A DNA stretch of 64,000 nucleotides, taken from assembly GCF_029407905.1 (NCBI RefSeq), contig NC_073625.1, positions 165,994,240 through 166,058,239 of the forward strand, in the 5' to 3' direction. Under the pieces are notes generated by a model that did not search any database, was not told the DNA's origin, and saw nothing but the letters and a program-made list of their open reading frames with translations. The position numbers and the translations under genes were made by a program. The DNA comes from Bubalus kerabau (lineage: Eukaryota; Chordata; Mammalia; Artiodactyla; Bovidae). How positions within the stretch are numbered: the stretch's first letter is position 1; every line of letters begins with the position of its first letter. Positions 1-11,680 of this stretch are shown here, piece after piece.

Positions 1-173
1 CATGTTAACTCTTTGTGACCCCTTGGGCTATAGCCCACTAGGCTTCTCTGTCCATGGGATTCTCCAGGCAAGAATACTGGAGTGTGTTGTCATTTCCTCC
101 TCCAGGGGATCTTCTGACCCAGGGATGGAACACGGCAGGCATATTCTTTACCACCGAGCCAGCAGGGACGCCC
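1..173 (-). mobile_element. Bov-tA SINE, cut by window edge
   Basis: This is a tRNA-derived ruminant SINE in reverse orientation. The Bov-A body appears as complement of the blocks for 'caggcaagaatactggagt' and 'aggggatctt', followed by the complement of the tRNA-like head ending near 173. The body end lies beyond the left edge, so no TSD can be read. Non-autonomous; no coding capacity. Confidence 0.85.
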
Positions 174-275
174 CTGTATAGCACTTGATCTAAGCCAAAA
201 GGCCGACCTTGTGATTTCATTCATCTGACATGGGTGATCCAGGGTCTCTTCTTATCTCTACCTCAAAATTCTCTT

Positions 276-474
276 TAAAAAAAAAATTTTTTTTGTTTTG
301 TTTATTTATTTGGCTTTGTCAGGTCTTAGTTGTGGTACAGGAGATCTTCCATCTTCACTGCAACATGCAAGATATTTAGTTGTGGCATGAGATCTAGTTC
401 TCTGACCAGGGGTTGAACCCAGGCCCTGAATTGGTAGCACAGAGTCTTAGCCACTAGCCCATCAGGGAAGTTCC
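276..474 (-). mobile_element. CHR-type tRNA-derived SINE
   Basis: A T-rich run and a 'tttatttatttggct' start mark the A-tail of a reverse-strand SINE. The far end 'cagggaagttccc' is the complement of the conserved tRNA-related head. The middle holds the typical 'tctagttctctgaccagg' block. This is an older artiodactyl SINE class than Bov-tA, and it is visibly diverged. A short direct repeat (about 7 bp, aaattct) may be the TSD. Confidence 0.75.
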
Positions 475-981
475 CCAAATTCTTAATTTAAACACATCAA
501 CAAAGTCATTTTTGCCATGTAAAGTAATATATTCATAGGTTCTGGTATTAGGACCTGGACACCTTTGGTGGAGGTGTTGTGGCGGGGTCGGGCGGGCAAG
601 TTATCATTTTGCTTTCTCTAGGCCTCTTAGTGGCACAAAATTTTCTAATAATAAATTTCTCACTGCTTACCTCTCCCTTTAGCAATACTTCCTGTGATTT
701 CTTACCTGCACTTCAGTGTTCAGGAACTACAGTTCACCTATTACCTTAGGGAGCCATCCTGTGTGTACATGAAATTAACACTGATACAGCTTGCCCAAGT
801 CTTCCCAGACAGATGTACTTTGGGACTTTACTTACTCTTTCCCCTGCGTGAGGTGCAAACTACTTGTAGCACAAACTTCTTCAACCTGAGTATTTTTTCG
901 TTTTTTTCCTAGTGCTGCTTCAGTTCCCTAAAACTCAAGTGCAACTTTCTCCTTGAGGTGCCTTTTCTATGAGAGGACCTT
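475..981. other. unclassified intergenic stretch
   Basis: No recognisable repeat or gene. The only open frame (694-912, plus) is 72 codons with no recognisable domain and no supporting signals, so it is treated as chance. Confidence 0.5.
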
Positions 982-994
982 ACAGTAGAGGTAA

Positions 995-1213
995 GGGGCT
1001 TCCCTGGTGGCTTAGTGGTAAACATTCTGCCTGAAATGCAGGAGCCACAGAAGACAGATATTCCATCCCTGGGTCAGGAAGATCCCCTGGAGGAGGAAAT
1101 GGCAACCCATTCCAGTATTCTTGACTGGAGAATCCATGGACAGAGGAGCCTGGTGAGCTATATAGTCCATAGGGTTGCAAAGAGTCGGACACAACCAAAG
1201 CGACTTGGCACGC
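995..1213 (+). mobile_element. Bov-tA SINE with 13-bp TSD
   Basis: The SINE starts at the tRNA-like head 'ggggcttccctggtggctt' and runs through the Bov-A body to the 'agtcggacacaaccaaagcg' end. It is flanked by acagtagaggtaa (982-994) and acagtagaagtaa (1214-1226), one mismatch in 13, which fixes both boundaries. It carries a small insertion after the B-box-like region (about 1050). Confidence 0.9.
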
Positions 1214-1339
1214 ACAGTAGAAGTAAATTCTTTTGTTCCCTCTCCTACTCAAGGTGTAAGAGGGGCAGCCTCCTCCTTATTCCTTGATGCCTCTTCCAGA
1301 CCATTATTCCACCATTGCCATTTAAAATCTCTCTTCCCT

Positions 1340-1712
1340 AATGGATACACATGAATGTATGGCTGAGTCCCTTGGTTGTTCACCTGAAACTAGCACAACA
1401 TTGTTAATGGAGTTGATGCTGCTTAGTCGCTTCAGTTGTATCTGACTCTGTGCAACCCTATGGGCTGCAGCCTGCCGGGCTCCTCTGTCCCTGGGGATTC
1501 TCTAGGGAAGAGTACTAGAGTGGATTACCATGCCCTCCTCCAGGAGATCTTACCGACCCGGGAATTGAACCTGGGTCTCTTGCATTGCAGGCAGATTCTT
1601 TACTGTTGAGCCACTAGGGAAGCCCCTAATTGGTTATACCCCAATACAAAATAAAAAGCTTAAGTTTGAAAATAAAATAATTTATAAATAAAAGGGAGTT
1701 AAAAAAAAAAAA
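1340..1712 (+). mobile_element. 5'-truncated L1 3' end with 11-bp TSD, split by a SINE
   Basis: The segments 1340-1413 and 1627-1712 form one L1-type 3' UTR ending in A-rich sequence. A perfect 11-bp TSD, ctctcttccct, flanks it at 1329-1339 and 1713-1723. A reverse Bov-tA (1414-1626) sits inside. The tail has two A-rich tracts separated by a short non-A stretch around 1690-1700, as in several other L1 tails in this window. The L1 subfamily assignment is from memory of the 3' UTR motif and is less certain than the retroposed structure. Confidence 0.75.
1414..1626 (-). mobile_element. Bov-tA SINE inside L1 tail
   Basis: Reverse-strand Bov-tA. The complement of the 'cgactgaagcgac' end is at 1420 and the complement of the head 'ggggcttccc' ends at 1626. 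It interrupts the L1 3' UTR at a taatgg/taattgg site, a probable short TSD, and so is younger than that L1. Confidence 0.85.
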
Positions 1713-1723
1713 CTCTCTTCCCT

Positions 1724-4700
1724 TGAAGTTGATGACAACTGATGGTTACTTTCCCCTCCCAATTCTTGACATGATCTGTTTGCTTCTAAGACCACATCTT
1801 CGTGTTTTTCATTTTCTTTATCATTTTATTTTTAGAACTTGCAGATATTGTTTCTCTCAGAGACATTTTTGTCCGTGTAGCTGTCATTAATAGTTTCACC
1901 TTCAGCACCAGTGACCTCCATTGTCATGACCCCAGAGCCTTCCTTAAGTATGACAACATCTGTAACCTGGAAATTTCCTGGAGCTGATTAGATTAGATCC
2001 TTCTTCCCTTTCAATATCTCTCCTCCTCTTATTCATTAATGTTCTTCACTTTCATCTGACTCTGTCTTACCTTTTCAACTATCTCCATACCTTAGCCTCT
2101 TCTGTAAGTTTTTATTAATAATACAGAGCAGCGCTTCTCAAACTACCTGTGAGGTGAAGGACCATTTGTTTATTTCCAAACCTGCTGTCAACTAATATTA
2201 GTAAAATACAACAAATATGCATGGTTTTGGAATTAAAAATAAAAAACCAAAACAATACTAAATACAAAGCAAATGTTTATTGTAAGATTCAACAGAAAAA
2301 AATATATTTTAGTAAATACATGCAAAGCAAATAAAATAGGATGAAATAAAGGAATTTTAAAAATCCAACAGAGTGCATTGAAATGTGCTCATTAAATGAT
2401 TATCATGGAGTATAGCTATATTAGCTGTGTGGCATTCTACAAGAACTCAACACAGAAGAAAACATTTTAAGTGAAAAAGCAACTCTCCATATTAACCCCC
2501 TGGAAGTTCACTCTGAAGAAGCACGATAAATATAAAACTTTTGTCTTTAATGTGAAAAATAAGCCTGCTTCTTTCCTGTTAATCTAGAGCATATTGATAA
2601 CTATGTATTTGTAGACAATAGTTCATAACTAAATTGTTGCTGTGTTATCATTTCATAACACTTATAAAGAACTAGTCTCACAAAGGTATCCTGGCAGGAA
2701 GAGATTTAAAGTAATTTCAGGAAGTTTGTGATTTTGTTTTTAACTTTAAAATGAAGTAAATTATGCTGTATTTTAAAAAGTTTTGTTAAATTCTTCATCA
2801 ATAACTGATTTTAATCATTTATCCTATAAAGTTATAGTTAAATTCAAATTATGCTTAAATTAAAGAAATAAATTCCAGGGCCATGAATTTACCATGTATA
2901 GAAATTTCTATGCATTCTTTTATGGAAGATGAAATTCACAATATTCAAGCACATGAGGTGTTTAATTATAACTTTGTAAAGATGAGAAATATCAAGACTA
3001 GCACTATTTTCAGTGATATTTATTGCTAAACAATGGAACATATTACAGCCTGTATAAATTCTGTTCTTTCAACTCTCTAAATTTAGATTTTTTTCCTTTG
3101 ATTCATCCATCATCAAAAAATACATTCCATTCCTTCCTTCCATGGGAGTATTAGGATAATCAAAAATGCCAAAGATAAAATATCAAAAATATCAGATAAA
3201 TGAGCAAGCTTGGCTGTAAAATCATATCTTTAGAAGTTTGGGGCCCAGCTGAATATACACTAAGAGTTTATACTCTAGCTTACACATTTTCAACAAAACT
3301 TTTCCTCTTAATAAATATTGTGCCTCACCACACAATAGCTATTTTAAAAAATAATTAGCTTTACATTATATTTATAAAATAAAACTTTAACCCCAAACCA
3401 CATATTTTTTTTTCCAAACCACATGTGTGGACTGTTTTTATACATTTCAGAGCTAATTGTATTTGTTGGCAATGAAGTTGAAAAAAAAGCAGCAACCTCC
3501 TTCATATTAGCATCATATTTGAGTTGCAGTTTTACTAAAAAAAATGCCATTTTAGCAATATCTGTGCGTTCAACAAATTGAAGTTAAGAATGTGTCTCTA
3601 TCTTTATTTGGTCAATTACCTGCTCTTACCATTGGCCAGTTCCCAGTTTTGAGCTATGTTATCATTGGAAAGCAGTACTTGAGTACTTCTTTGTCACAGA
3701 TACACTTCACATTTTCAAATAAACATCTTTGATGTAGTCTTTTACATATATTTTGGGAATTAGTACAGATTTTTTTTTTTTACAGATTTTTATTCATAGT
3801 AAATCAAACTACTTCTCTATAAAAAGTTACTAAATTATAAAGTTTAAGTGAGAATTATTAAACATCTATCTCTGTCAACTTTTGAATTCAACACTCAAAT
3901 AATTCTTTTAATTTAAATTTACTTATGTTCTTTATTTTTTAATGATTTTAATCCTTGATTAGCCAGTACATCTCTGAAATAATATACTTTAACACTTTGC
4001 CATCAATACTCAGTAAAAATGAAAATCAGTATACAAGGAATTGTATAAAGTTTCTGGTAAACCATTATGAACTCTATTGATCTTCATTTTGGGGAGTTAC
4101 TTCCACTGACATCAGTTGGTTTGTTATTAAGACTACATATATAAAAGCGGTGTCTTTCCTTGACAAAAAAGTCTGGTGAAGCTTTTTTAATCTGTAAATT
4201 ATGGTAAAAATAAATACAAATTTCATTTTCCTAATTCATTTACTACTGTTGAACTACAAATTTTAAAGCCGATTTGATTAAAAATTAAAATTTTTATAAA
4301 AATAACTAGATATAGAAATTTAAACTATTATTTTTTTCATAGTTTGGTGTGCTTTCACGTCATAGTTGATGAATTTGCTTTAACATGTCATGTATTGTAT
4401 CACTGCCAGCTGTGGCTCAACATGTAAGTACTACAACACCCAGTGTGGTCCACGTGATGCTCAATGGGATGAGGTCACTTGTCATGCGTTTGGGTGTCAT
4501 AACAATGCTGAATTGCTATAAATGTTTCTAAACATTTGTTTTCATTTTCTTTACTAATCTCTTTCCCGACCAGTGACAGAGGGATCTGTACTAGCTCACA
4601 GACCACTCTTTGGTCTCAAAATTACAGGTCATAAAAATCTTCTGTGAAGTTTGTTGAAATGCAGATTTAGAGTCCGTAGATTTGAAGTAGAGTCCAAGAG

Positions 4701-4824
4701 TCTGAATTTCTCAAAACCCCTTTGATGCCTTTTATAGGGAGCATTTAGACTACAACTTTGTGATGTGCTCTCTAAGAAGCCTCTATCCCTTCCGGTAATG
4801 CTGATCTTATTTTACTAATCCCTA
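1724..4824. other. AT-rich stretch, largely unclassified
   Basis: About 3 kb of AT-rich sequence with no gene. 'cagcgcttctcaaac' near 2130 resembles the terminus of Charlie-type hAT elements, and 4640-4760 resembles MER5-like sequence, but I could not pair ends or find a TSD. Oligo-T and oligo-A runs are common. Open frames here are at most 68 codons and none shows a domain. Confidence 0.4.
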
Positions 4825-5215
4825 GAGCAATATTTCTGAAAATGTTGACTAGGAATCATCTGGAGTGCTTATCAGCACTCACTGCAGAATCTCTAAAATG
4901 GGGTCTGGGATTCTGTATCTTTAAAAGTTCTACCAGGCATCCATGTGCACAGTTCAGATCAGTCGCTCTGTCATATCCGACTCTTTGCGACCCCATGAAT
5001 CGCAGCACGCCAGGCCTCCCTGTCCATCACCAACCCCCGGAGTTCACTCAGACTCACATCCATCGAGTCAGTGATACCATCCAGCCATCTCATCCTCTGT
5101 CGTCCCCTTCTCCTCCTGTCCCCAATCCCTCCCAGCATCAGAGTCTTTTCCAATGAGTCAACTCTTCGCGTGAGGTGGTCAATCCATGTGCACAAGCAAG
5201 TCTAAAACCTACTGT
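4825..5215 (+). repeat. MER5-like hAT relic split by BovB
   Basis: 4825-4951, with a possible continuation after 5182, resembles the MER5A/Charlie family (blocks 'aggaatcatctggagtgctt' and 'gggattctgtatctttaa'). A reverse BovB fragment (4952-5181) divides it. The assignment is by eye to an old mammalian non-autonomous DNA transposon. It has no terminal repeats left that I can pair. Confidence 0.45.
4952..5181 (-). mobile_element. BovB LINE 3' fragment with 13-bp TSD
   Basis: Reverse-strand 3' terminal 230 bp of BovB. The complement of the 'gactgagcgac' end comes first, and the fragment is truncated in the block corresponding to 'ggccacctcatgcgaagagt'. A perfect 13-bp TSD, atccatgtgcaca, lies at 4939-4951 and 5182-5194. 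The in-frame antisense peptide is the C-terminal BovB ORF tail, not a gene. Confidence 0.92.
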
Positions 5216-5525
5216 GTACTATTTGCTTGCATGCTGTGTACTATTTTCCTTCTTCCATTTCCTCCTATATTTCTCATTTTTATTCAGATTTCTTCTTTAT
5301 TGACTTCTACTTACCTGAGTATTTCTTTTCTTTATCTTGTTCTTTAATGAAGCAACTTAATCTCATGACTTTAAAATGTAAACATCTGTTGATAAATCAA
5401 CATTGCTAATTTGGACTTTTATCTTTTGTTTCATCTTATATTTTCAGTTATCCTGGGCAACTCTTCTTATATTTTTGACATCTTAATAAAAGAATGAACA
5501 AAACTGAACTTAGCTGCTCTCCCAA
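5216..5525. other. unclassified stretch
   Basis: T-rich sequence with no recognisable feature. A 60-codon open frame at 5227-5409 is low-complexity hydrophobic sequence and is taken as chance. Confidence 0.5.
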
Positions 5526-5534
5526 ACTCTTTTA

Positions 5535-5666
5535 TTTATTTATTTATTTGGCTACACCAGTGTCTTCGCTGTGGCATGTAGGATCTAGTTCCCTGACCAG
5601 GGATCGAACTCAGGTCCCCTATGTTGGGAGCCCAGAGTCTTAGCCACTGGAACATAAAGAAAGTCT
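5535..5666 (-). mobile_element. CHR-type SINE with 9-bp TSD
   Basis: A (ttta)n tail at the left, then 'ttggctacaccag', then 'tagttccctgaccagg' and 'gagtcttagccactgg' toward the right end. The TSD actctttta is at 5526-5534 and 5667-5675. Reverse orientation. Confidence 0.85.
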
Positions 5667-5767
5667 ACTCTTTTACACATTCATTTTTATGGTTTTATTG
5701 TACTAGTATGACAATTTCTCCAGTCCCCAGGATTATGTTTTTAGACCTGTGCTTCTTTCTTTTTGTG

Positions 5768-6545
5768 ATAGGCAGGATTCTAAAATGGCTCCGGTGATTC
5801 CTACTCCCTGAAATACATACCTTTGGTAATTCCATCCCATCCTTTTGAGAACAAGCAGAACCTGTGATTCACTTATTTTTCCTCTAGTGTCTACCTATTT
5901 ATTTATTTTTGGCTGCATTGGATCAATTGTGGTACACGGGATCTCAGCTGTGGCATGGGACCAGTAGTTGTGGCATATGGGATCCTAGTTCCCTGAGCAG
6001 GGATTGAACCCACATTGCCTACACTGCCCTCACTCAACACTGGACTATCGGGCAAGTCCCCATGTGATTCACTTCTAGCCACTAAAATATGGCAAAGGTG
6101 AAAGGGTTGCTTAAATGTATCTAAGGTCCCTATCAACTGACTTTGAGTTAATCCAAAGGACAATTATCCTCGGCAGGCCTGACTTAATCATGTGAGCCTT
6201 CCAAAAGAGAGCCTTGTCCTCTGAAATAAGATATGGGAAATGGCAAACACTCCTTCCCTTGCTGGTTTTGAAGAAAGAAGCTGCCATGAATTATACAGCT
6301 GCAAGGAAGTGAATCCTGCAAAAAGCCTGAAGAAACTTGGAAGTGGATCCTTCCCTAGTCAAAACTCCAGATGAGAACTCAGACCAGCTACTACTTCAGT
6401 TTTCAGCCTTGTGAAATCTTGAGCAGAACAGTCAGCAAAGCCATGCCAAAACTTCAGACGTACAGAAACTAGAGATAATAAGCATGTGTTGCTTAAGTCA
6501 CTAGTTTTGGGACAATTTGTTATACAGAAATAAGAGACTAATATA
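5768..6545 (+). repeat. old mammalian LTR-like interspersed repeat, split by a SINE
   Basis: The start 'ggcaggattctaaaatggc' and the end (agataataagcatgtgttg, then a block ending in gagactaatata) resemble ancient mammalian LTR repeats of the MaLR/ERVL type, which end in a comparable 'taataaatgtgtgttgttttaag' region. A CHR SINE (about 5890-6060) interrupts it. The class assignment is from memory and moderate; that it is one dispersed old element is better supported. The first copy of the SINE TSD lies at about 5864. Confidence 0.5.
5890..6060 (-). mobile_element. CHR-type SINE inside old LTR-like repeat
   Basis: A (ttta)n tail, then 'ttggctgcattgg', and further on 'ctagttccctgagcagg' and the head 'ggcaagtcccc'. 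The 12-mer tgtgattcactt lies on both sides (about 5864 and 6063). About 30 bp of extra sequence sits between the left TSD copy and the A-tail, which could be a short 3' extension of the SINE transcript. Confidence 0.8.
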
Positions 6546-7527
6546 CTTCCTTGCTTTCAATTTCTACATTTGTTCTTTAACCAAATTCTGTCTCGTCTGC
6601 CTTTATAATGTTTCTTATTCTCATCTTTCATCTTATCATCGCTACCACTTTGGTTCAGTATCACATTTATTCACTTTCCTGTCACTGAAATGACCTTTAA
6701 GTGGTCTCTCTAGCTCACCCTAAGAACCACTGGAATCGCTGAACATGACCCTGAAGCTGGAGGAGAAGAAAGTCACTGCAGTTATATAGTGGAGTGCTTA
6801 ATCTGGTAGCTTTGGCTATAGAGTTGGTTAGATGACAATAGTGTCCAGGGCAGGGCCACTAGAATGTGTGGCTGGGATGGAGTGATAAAGGACCCAAAGG
6901 ATCTTAGATGTAAGTTAACTGAGAAATCACTATGTTGCACAAGCTATCCAAGTGGACAAAAAAGTATAAAACATGCTGATTATTTAATATTATAATGAAC
7001 TAAATATAAATGAAATGACCCATTTTATGTTGCTTCTTATGCCTTTGTTCATAGAAATATAAAATAGTGCCTCTTTACTTTTGAGAAGAAATAAAACAAA
7101 ATATGAATTTTGTATAATCCCTTACAACTAAGAAATCATGTATTTCAAAGTCCAGACCAAAAATAGTTTGACACCATATAGATAAAACCCCACGATTGTC
7201 AAACCTGCTAACAAAAAGGTGACTCACTTAAGCTTTTTCATAGAGTGGCTGCTTTCCACTAGGAAAAAACAAATGCCAGTGTTAATCAAACCAGCATGGA
7301 AGTTAATTAGAGCCCCCAGAGCAAGCGGATGGGCTTAGCACCATAGACACATGAATATCCTGTTTCTAAAGATGACCTCAAAAGGTTGTGTAACCATCAA
7401 GCCCAGCACAAGTCAAAAGCAATTAATTAACTTTTCATTTTTCCTTTAGTACTTTAGTCTCACTCTTTAACAATATAATAGAGAAATCTTCCATTACAAC
7501 TGATATAAATATGCCTATATTCAAAAG
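6546..7527. other. unclassified stretch
   Basis: About 1 kb of AT-rich DNA. I see no repeat family, no open frame of interest and no strong regulatory signature. Confidence 0.5.
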
Positions 7528-7745
7528 TCCTTCCCTGTAGCCTAAATGGTAAAGAATCTGTCTGCAACACTGGAGACCCAGGTTCAATCCCTGGGTCAGG
7601 AAGATCCTCTGGAGGAGGAAATGGAACCCACTCCAGCATTCTTGCCTGGAAAATCCCATGGACAGAAGAGCCTTGCAGGCTATAGTCCATGGGGTCACAA
7701 AAGAGGGGACACGACTGAGCGACTGAGCACTCATTGAGCGACATG
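7528..7745 (+). mobile_element. Bov-tA SINE
   Basis: Head 'tccttccctgtagcctaaat', B-box-like 'gttcaatccctgggtc', Bov-A body, then 'gacacgactgagcgac'. The tail carries a local repetition of the 'gagcgac...gagcactcat' motif (7716-7752). Coding frames on either strand are translations of the SINE. Confidence 0.85.
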
Positions 7746-7752
7746 AGCACTC

Positions 7753-9226
7753 ATCTCTTTCAGGGGAGAGGTCTGCCCACTCATTGGTCACCCACCTCAG
7801 CACTGATAAAAAGAATAATCAGGTGTCGCCTCAAGTATTGCTATGGCAGCTTTGGTTATGCTATATGTTATGCTTGTTTTCTATTATCAGTCCATCAATT
7901 GAGGTCCCAAGATTCTATGAATTGATTTGAACAAATTCTCTCACTTTTGTACAGAATCCTGATGACTGGCCTAGATTTGCTCCTACTGGTGTTCCCCTTG
8001 CTCCTAAGTTGTTTGGGACCTTTGGATTCCCTTCTTGGTTTTGTGGCTCATCCTCCTTTTGTAACTCTAGAGCAAAACTCATGCCAAGACTGACATTCCA
8101 GATGTAAACTGTTCCACAGATCAACATCTCATTTGTGAATTGTGATTTCAACTATTTATCACTTATTTTAACCCATTGCTTTTCTCCATTTGCTCATAAA
8201 CAACAAAACAATAATAATGCACAAGTGTATATTGAGCACTAACATTGTACAAACTATTGAAGATCCAGACATAGATAGGCTTCTGTAGTTGAGTGACAGG
8301 TAAAGGATGCAAATGTGGGGGAAAAAGAATTACAGTTCCTCCCCCAGTTGAAAGAAATAGTATGCTACAGATATGACTGTGGTAGGCTTTATGAAGCAGG
8401 AAGACATAGCAGAGGGTTATCAAGGGGTTATCTTATATGTAGGTAGACCATTGTCTGGAGGTGTGGCACCTCCTTCAGCCTAAACGCAAAAGGTAGTGAG
8501 TCCTGGCCCTGGGCTGCCCTGGCTGAACTGGCACTCTCCTCCCCTTTGTAGACTCCCCTGTGTAGATACCTATCGTGAGAAATGAGAGAGGCCCTGGGGA
8601 ACTGTATTCTCTTTCCCATTCACATGAATTATTTGTATTGCTTGCGTCTCAGTTTCAGCAAAACAAACCACACACAAATAAAGCCAAGTCCAAGTCGTCT
8701 TGTTTGTCAATGTTGGAATCCTGATCAGACTTTGTGGTCTGTTTACCTGACTTTCTCCTCTAGTTCAATCCGGAAATGATGCAGAAGCTAAAAGACAAAA
8801 ACAGTGGGTTTGAAGAACTGAAGTCAGGACATAGGAAAAGCTGGGCAGAGAGAACTGGCTCTGTGCTGTTGTAGAGGGCAGTAACTGGCAGGCTGGAGAA
8901 GCTTGCATGCACAAGCATGGCACATGGTTGAGGGGAAGAGCTTTTGAGTTGAGCTCCTTTCTTGCAGTGCCATGCTGCCTGCCTGGATGCCCACCCACCC
9001 CCTCATAACTGATAGAAGAGCAGCTGCACTTGCCCAGGACTACTGGAGTCAGCACGGTGACATCAGAGAGGTTCAAGATGACTCAAGCTGAGTGCTGACT
9101 TCTATAGCCCTGTCTTCTCTTCCAACTCCTCCCCCCTGAGCTCTAGATAACCAACCCCATGAAGAAGAGCTCTAGGGAGAGCACAGTGTTGGAGCAGAGG
9201 TTTCAGGAGGGCAGTGCCACCTGTTG
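7753..9226. other. unclassified, locally GC-richer stretch
   Basis: No recognised element. 8440-9225 is less AT-rich than its surroundings and holds a few open frames (e.g. 8765-9076 minus, 103 codons), but none shows a domain, a plausible start context or splice structure I can defend. 8215-8260 faintly resembles a MIR core. It could contain an unannotated LTR or unique sequence. Confidence 0.4.
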
Positions 9227-9460
9227 TGCATGCATATGTGGTAAGTTGCTTCAGTCATGTCCTACTCTTTGCGACCCCATGAACTGTATAGCCCACCAGG
9301 CTCCTCTGTCCAGGGGACCCTCCAGGCAAGAATACTGGAGTAGGTTGTCATGCCTTCCTCCAGATGATCTTCCCAAGCCAAGGATCAAACCTGTGTCTCC
9401 TATGTCTGTCTCTTGCATTGGCAGGTAGGTTCTTTACCACTAGAGCCACCTGGGAAGCCC
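9227..9460 (-). mobile_element. Bov-tA SINE
   Basis: Reverse orientation. The complement of the body end ('ttgcttcagtcatgtcc') begins near 9243, and the complement of the head ('gccacctgggaagccc') ends at 9460. There is a short local duplication in the 'tatgtctgtctcttgcattg' region. Confidence 0.85.
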
Positions 9461-9699
9461 ATGGGGAGACAGCAAATATTACAGAGAAGAGAGAATTAAG
9501 CCTAGACTGTGGCTTCTCAGCCACTAGCCACTACCCTGAGCTACAGTCTTCCCACTTTACCAGAGCCAGGAGCAACATACACTGCTCTACCCTCCCCACA
9601 TACACCAGTCTAGGTACGCCCAATGAGAAGTCCTCATTGCCAAAAGGAGCGAGACACTGGCTCTGGGGTGAAAACTAGATGAAACAGACTAAATGAAAT

Positions 9700-10300
9700 A
9701 GGCATATAGAATTTTAAAAAAATAATATTTTCTAATATATGGGAGAAAATGAAAAAAAAAATAAACCATTATAAAAAACACAAAGTGGAAAAACTGAGTG
9801 TAAAAAGACAATAATTAGAATTAGATAATAGATTAGATAAAAAGCAGAATTATTACAAGTGAGAATGAATAAACTAGATTAGGTCAAGAAACTTTCATGA
9901 AAAGGCAGGGAAGATAGAAAAATGATAAAAGTTAGGATGTGTGAAATTTAGTAGATGTCAAAATCTAAGTATAAAGAGACAAAAGAGAGGAAAAATTGGA
10001 TGGAGAGAAAATTGAGGAAATAATTATGCATAATTTCCAAGAACTAAAGCAAGGTTAAATAAATCATATGGAAAGTATTCATAGGATGGAAAGGAGGATA
10101 AATAAAGAAAAACTCAGATGTAAACACATTATAGTAAACTTTAAGAACATCAACAATATTGAAGAAATTCCAAAAGCTTATGGATAGATGAGATCTTCAC
10201 AAAACAAAATGACTTATATTAATCTCAGAATTTTCTGTAGTGACACTGGAAGCAAGAAAGAGGTCACAACTGTTAAGGGAAAAAAACTTAAACATGGAAT
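9700..10300 (+). repeat. probable ancient L1/HAL1 ORF1-region relic
   Basis: Purine-rich text with blocks like 'aataattatgcataatttcc', 'cacattatagtaaacttta' and 'gacactggaagcaagaaag' reads like a decayed L1 or HAL1 region near ORF1 (cf. 'cacatcatagtcaaactgct' and 'aatggaggccagaag'). Reading frames are destroyed. The assignment is by pattern memory only. Confidence 0.4.
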
Positions 10301-10696
10301 TTTATTCTACTTGTTGTTATTATTAAATAGTATAACCATTGTAAGCAAACACCATATATTTATTATGCAGATTATAAAATAATAAATCATTACATTTCTC
10401 ATGGAAGTACTTTGCTTGACCACACCAAATCCAACTTTTCCCCAGTAGATTAAATTTGGTGAGCATCCTTCCTTGAATGTTTTCCTATTTTTAGTACTTG
10501 AGGATGCATTTCTAGACAATCTATCATATTTTAGTGCATTTTTTAAAAAATAAAAAAGACAAGTATTTTATTATAAGTATTAAATCATCACTTATTTTGG
10601 TGCAGGGATGTTTTTTCATTTGTACAAAATAGCAGTAGACAAAGAGGTATACGGAAAAACTAAGATAATATTTATTATCCTTTGATATTATTGTAC
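10301..10696. other. unclassified AT-rich stretch
   Basis: No recognisable feature; short chance open frames only. Confidence 0.5.
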
Positions 10697-10926
10697 ATGC
10701 ATGCTCAGTCGTGTCCAAGTCTTTGTGACCCTATGTGACCCTATGTGACCCTATGGAATGTAGCCCACAAGTCACCTCTGCCCATGAGATTTTTCCAGGC
10801 AAAAATACTGGAGTAGGTTGTCATTTCCTTCTCCAGGGGATCATCCCAACCCAGGGATCAAACCTGCATCTCAAGTCTCTTGCACTGACGATCAGTTTTA
10901 TACCACTATCGCCACCTGGGAAATTA
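10697..10926 (-). mobile_element. Bov-tA SINE with internal 10-bp triplication
   Basis: Reverse Bov-tA. The complement of the end ('ctcagtcgtgtccaa') is at about 10704 and the complement of the head at about 10910-10926. The decamer tgaccctatg is present three times in tandem (10726-10735, 10736-10745, 10746-10755) where other copies have it once. A gcatgc motif at both ends may be part of the TSD. Confidence 0.85.
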
Positions 10927-11062
10927 GCATGCAGCTAAGTGAAATTTATTTCTACTATAGTTATTTCCAAGGGATATTTTCCTTATTATACTGACAGAAA
11001 CTCAGTGAGAGATTATGTAGAGTAGTTATAATATCTCTTAAGCCTTCATACAGAATGTGTCA

Positions 11063-11273
11063 GTTGCTCAGTCTTATCCGACTCTTTATAACCTCATGGA
11101 CTGTAGCTCCTCTGGGCACCAAGCTCCTTTGTCCATGGAATTCTCCAGGCAAGGATATTTATGTGGTAGCTATGCCCTTCTCCAAGGTATCTTCCTGACC
11201 CATGGATTGAATCCAGGTCACCTGCATTGCAGGTGGATTCTTTACCATCTGAGCCACCAGGGAAGGCCTTTAT
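11063..11273 (-). mobile_element. Bov-tA SINE with imperfect TSD
   Basis: Reverse Bov-tA running from 'ttgctcagtcttatccgac' to the complement of the head, 'gccaccagggaaggcc'. Flanks agaatgtgtcag (about 11051) and agaatagtgtcag (about 11275) look like a TSD with one indel. Antisense peptide frames are SINE translation. Confidence 0.85.
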
Positions 11274-11287
11274 AGAGAATAGTGTCA

Positions 11288-11680
11288 GCTGTTGGCCTTA
11301 AAATATATATCCGTAGAATTATTTTTTACTGCAGATCGTGTTAGGAACTCTGAACATTTTAGCTTGACTTTAGTTTGAAGATCACCAGGGTACAAAAGAT
11401 AGAAGCTGTATTTATCTACAATCATTGATGAGTTAATGGGACTTTTCTTCCAATATCATAGTTATAGAAGCAGTGTCTATTCCATGGAAATAACTAAAAC
11501 TTTCTATTTTAAATCTTCTCAAATCATCATTATCAAGGCAAAGAATAAGAAAGGATTCCAATTTGTCCACCTACTTGTAATATTACTAAAAGTCTTGAAC
11601 AATGTTATAAGAGAAAAAAAGGCACAAAAATTTTAAGGGTTAATTATAAGAAATAAAAGTTTTGTTGGAGGAAGGGGAAT
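11288..11680. other. unclassified stretch
   Basis: AT-rich DNA with no recognisable element or gene. Confidence 0.5.

Noticed and set aside
995..1213. tRNA gene at the SINE heads
   Set aside because: The tRNA-like part of Bov-tA keeps A- and B-box-like text, but it does not fold as a complete tRNA by eye and is joined to the Bov-A body.
4952..5181. Spaced repeats across the window as a CRISPR-like array
   Set aside because: The recurring blocks are dispersed BovB, Bov-tA and Bov-A2 copies on both strands with irregular spacing, in a mammalian genome.
8765..9076. A 103-codon minus-strand frame in a GC-richer patch
   Set aside because: It overlaps another open frame on the same strand (8824-9006), shows no recognisable family and has no supporting exon signals. 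I cannot call it a gene.
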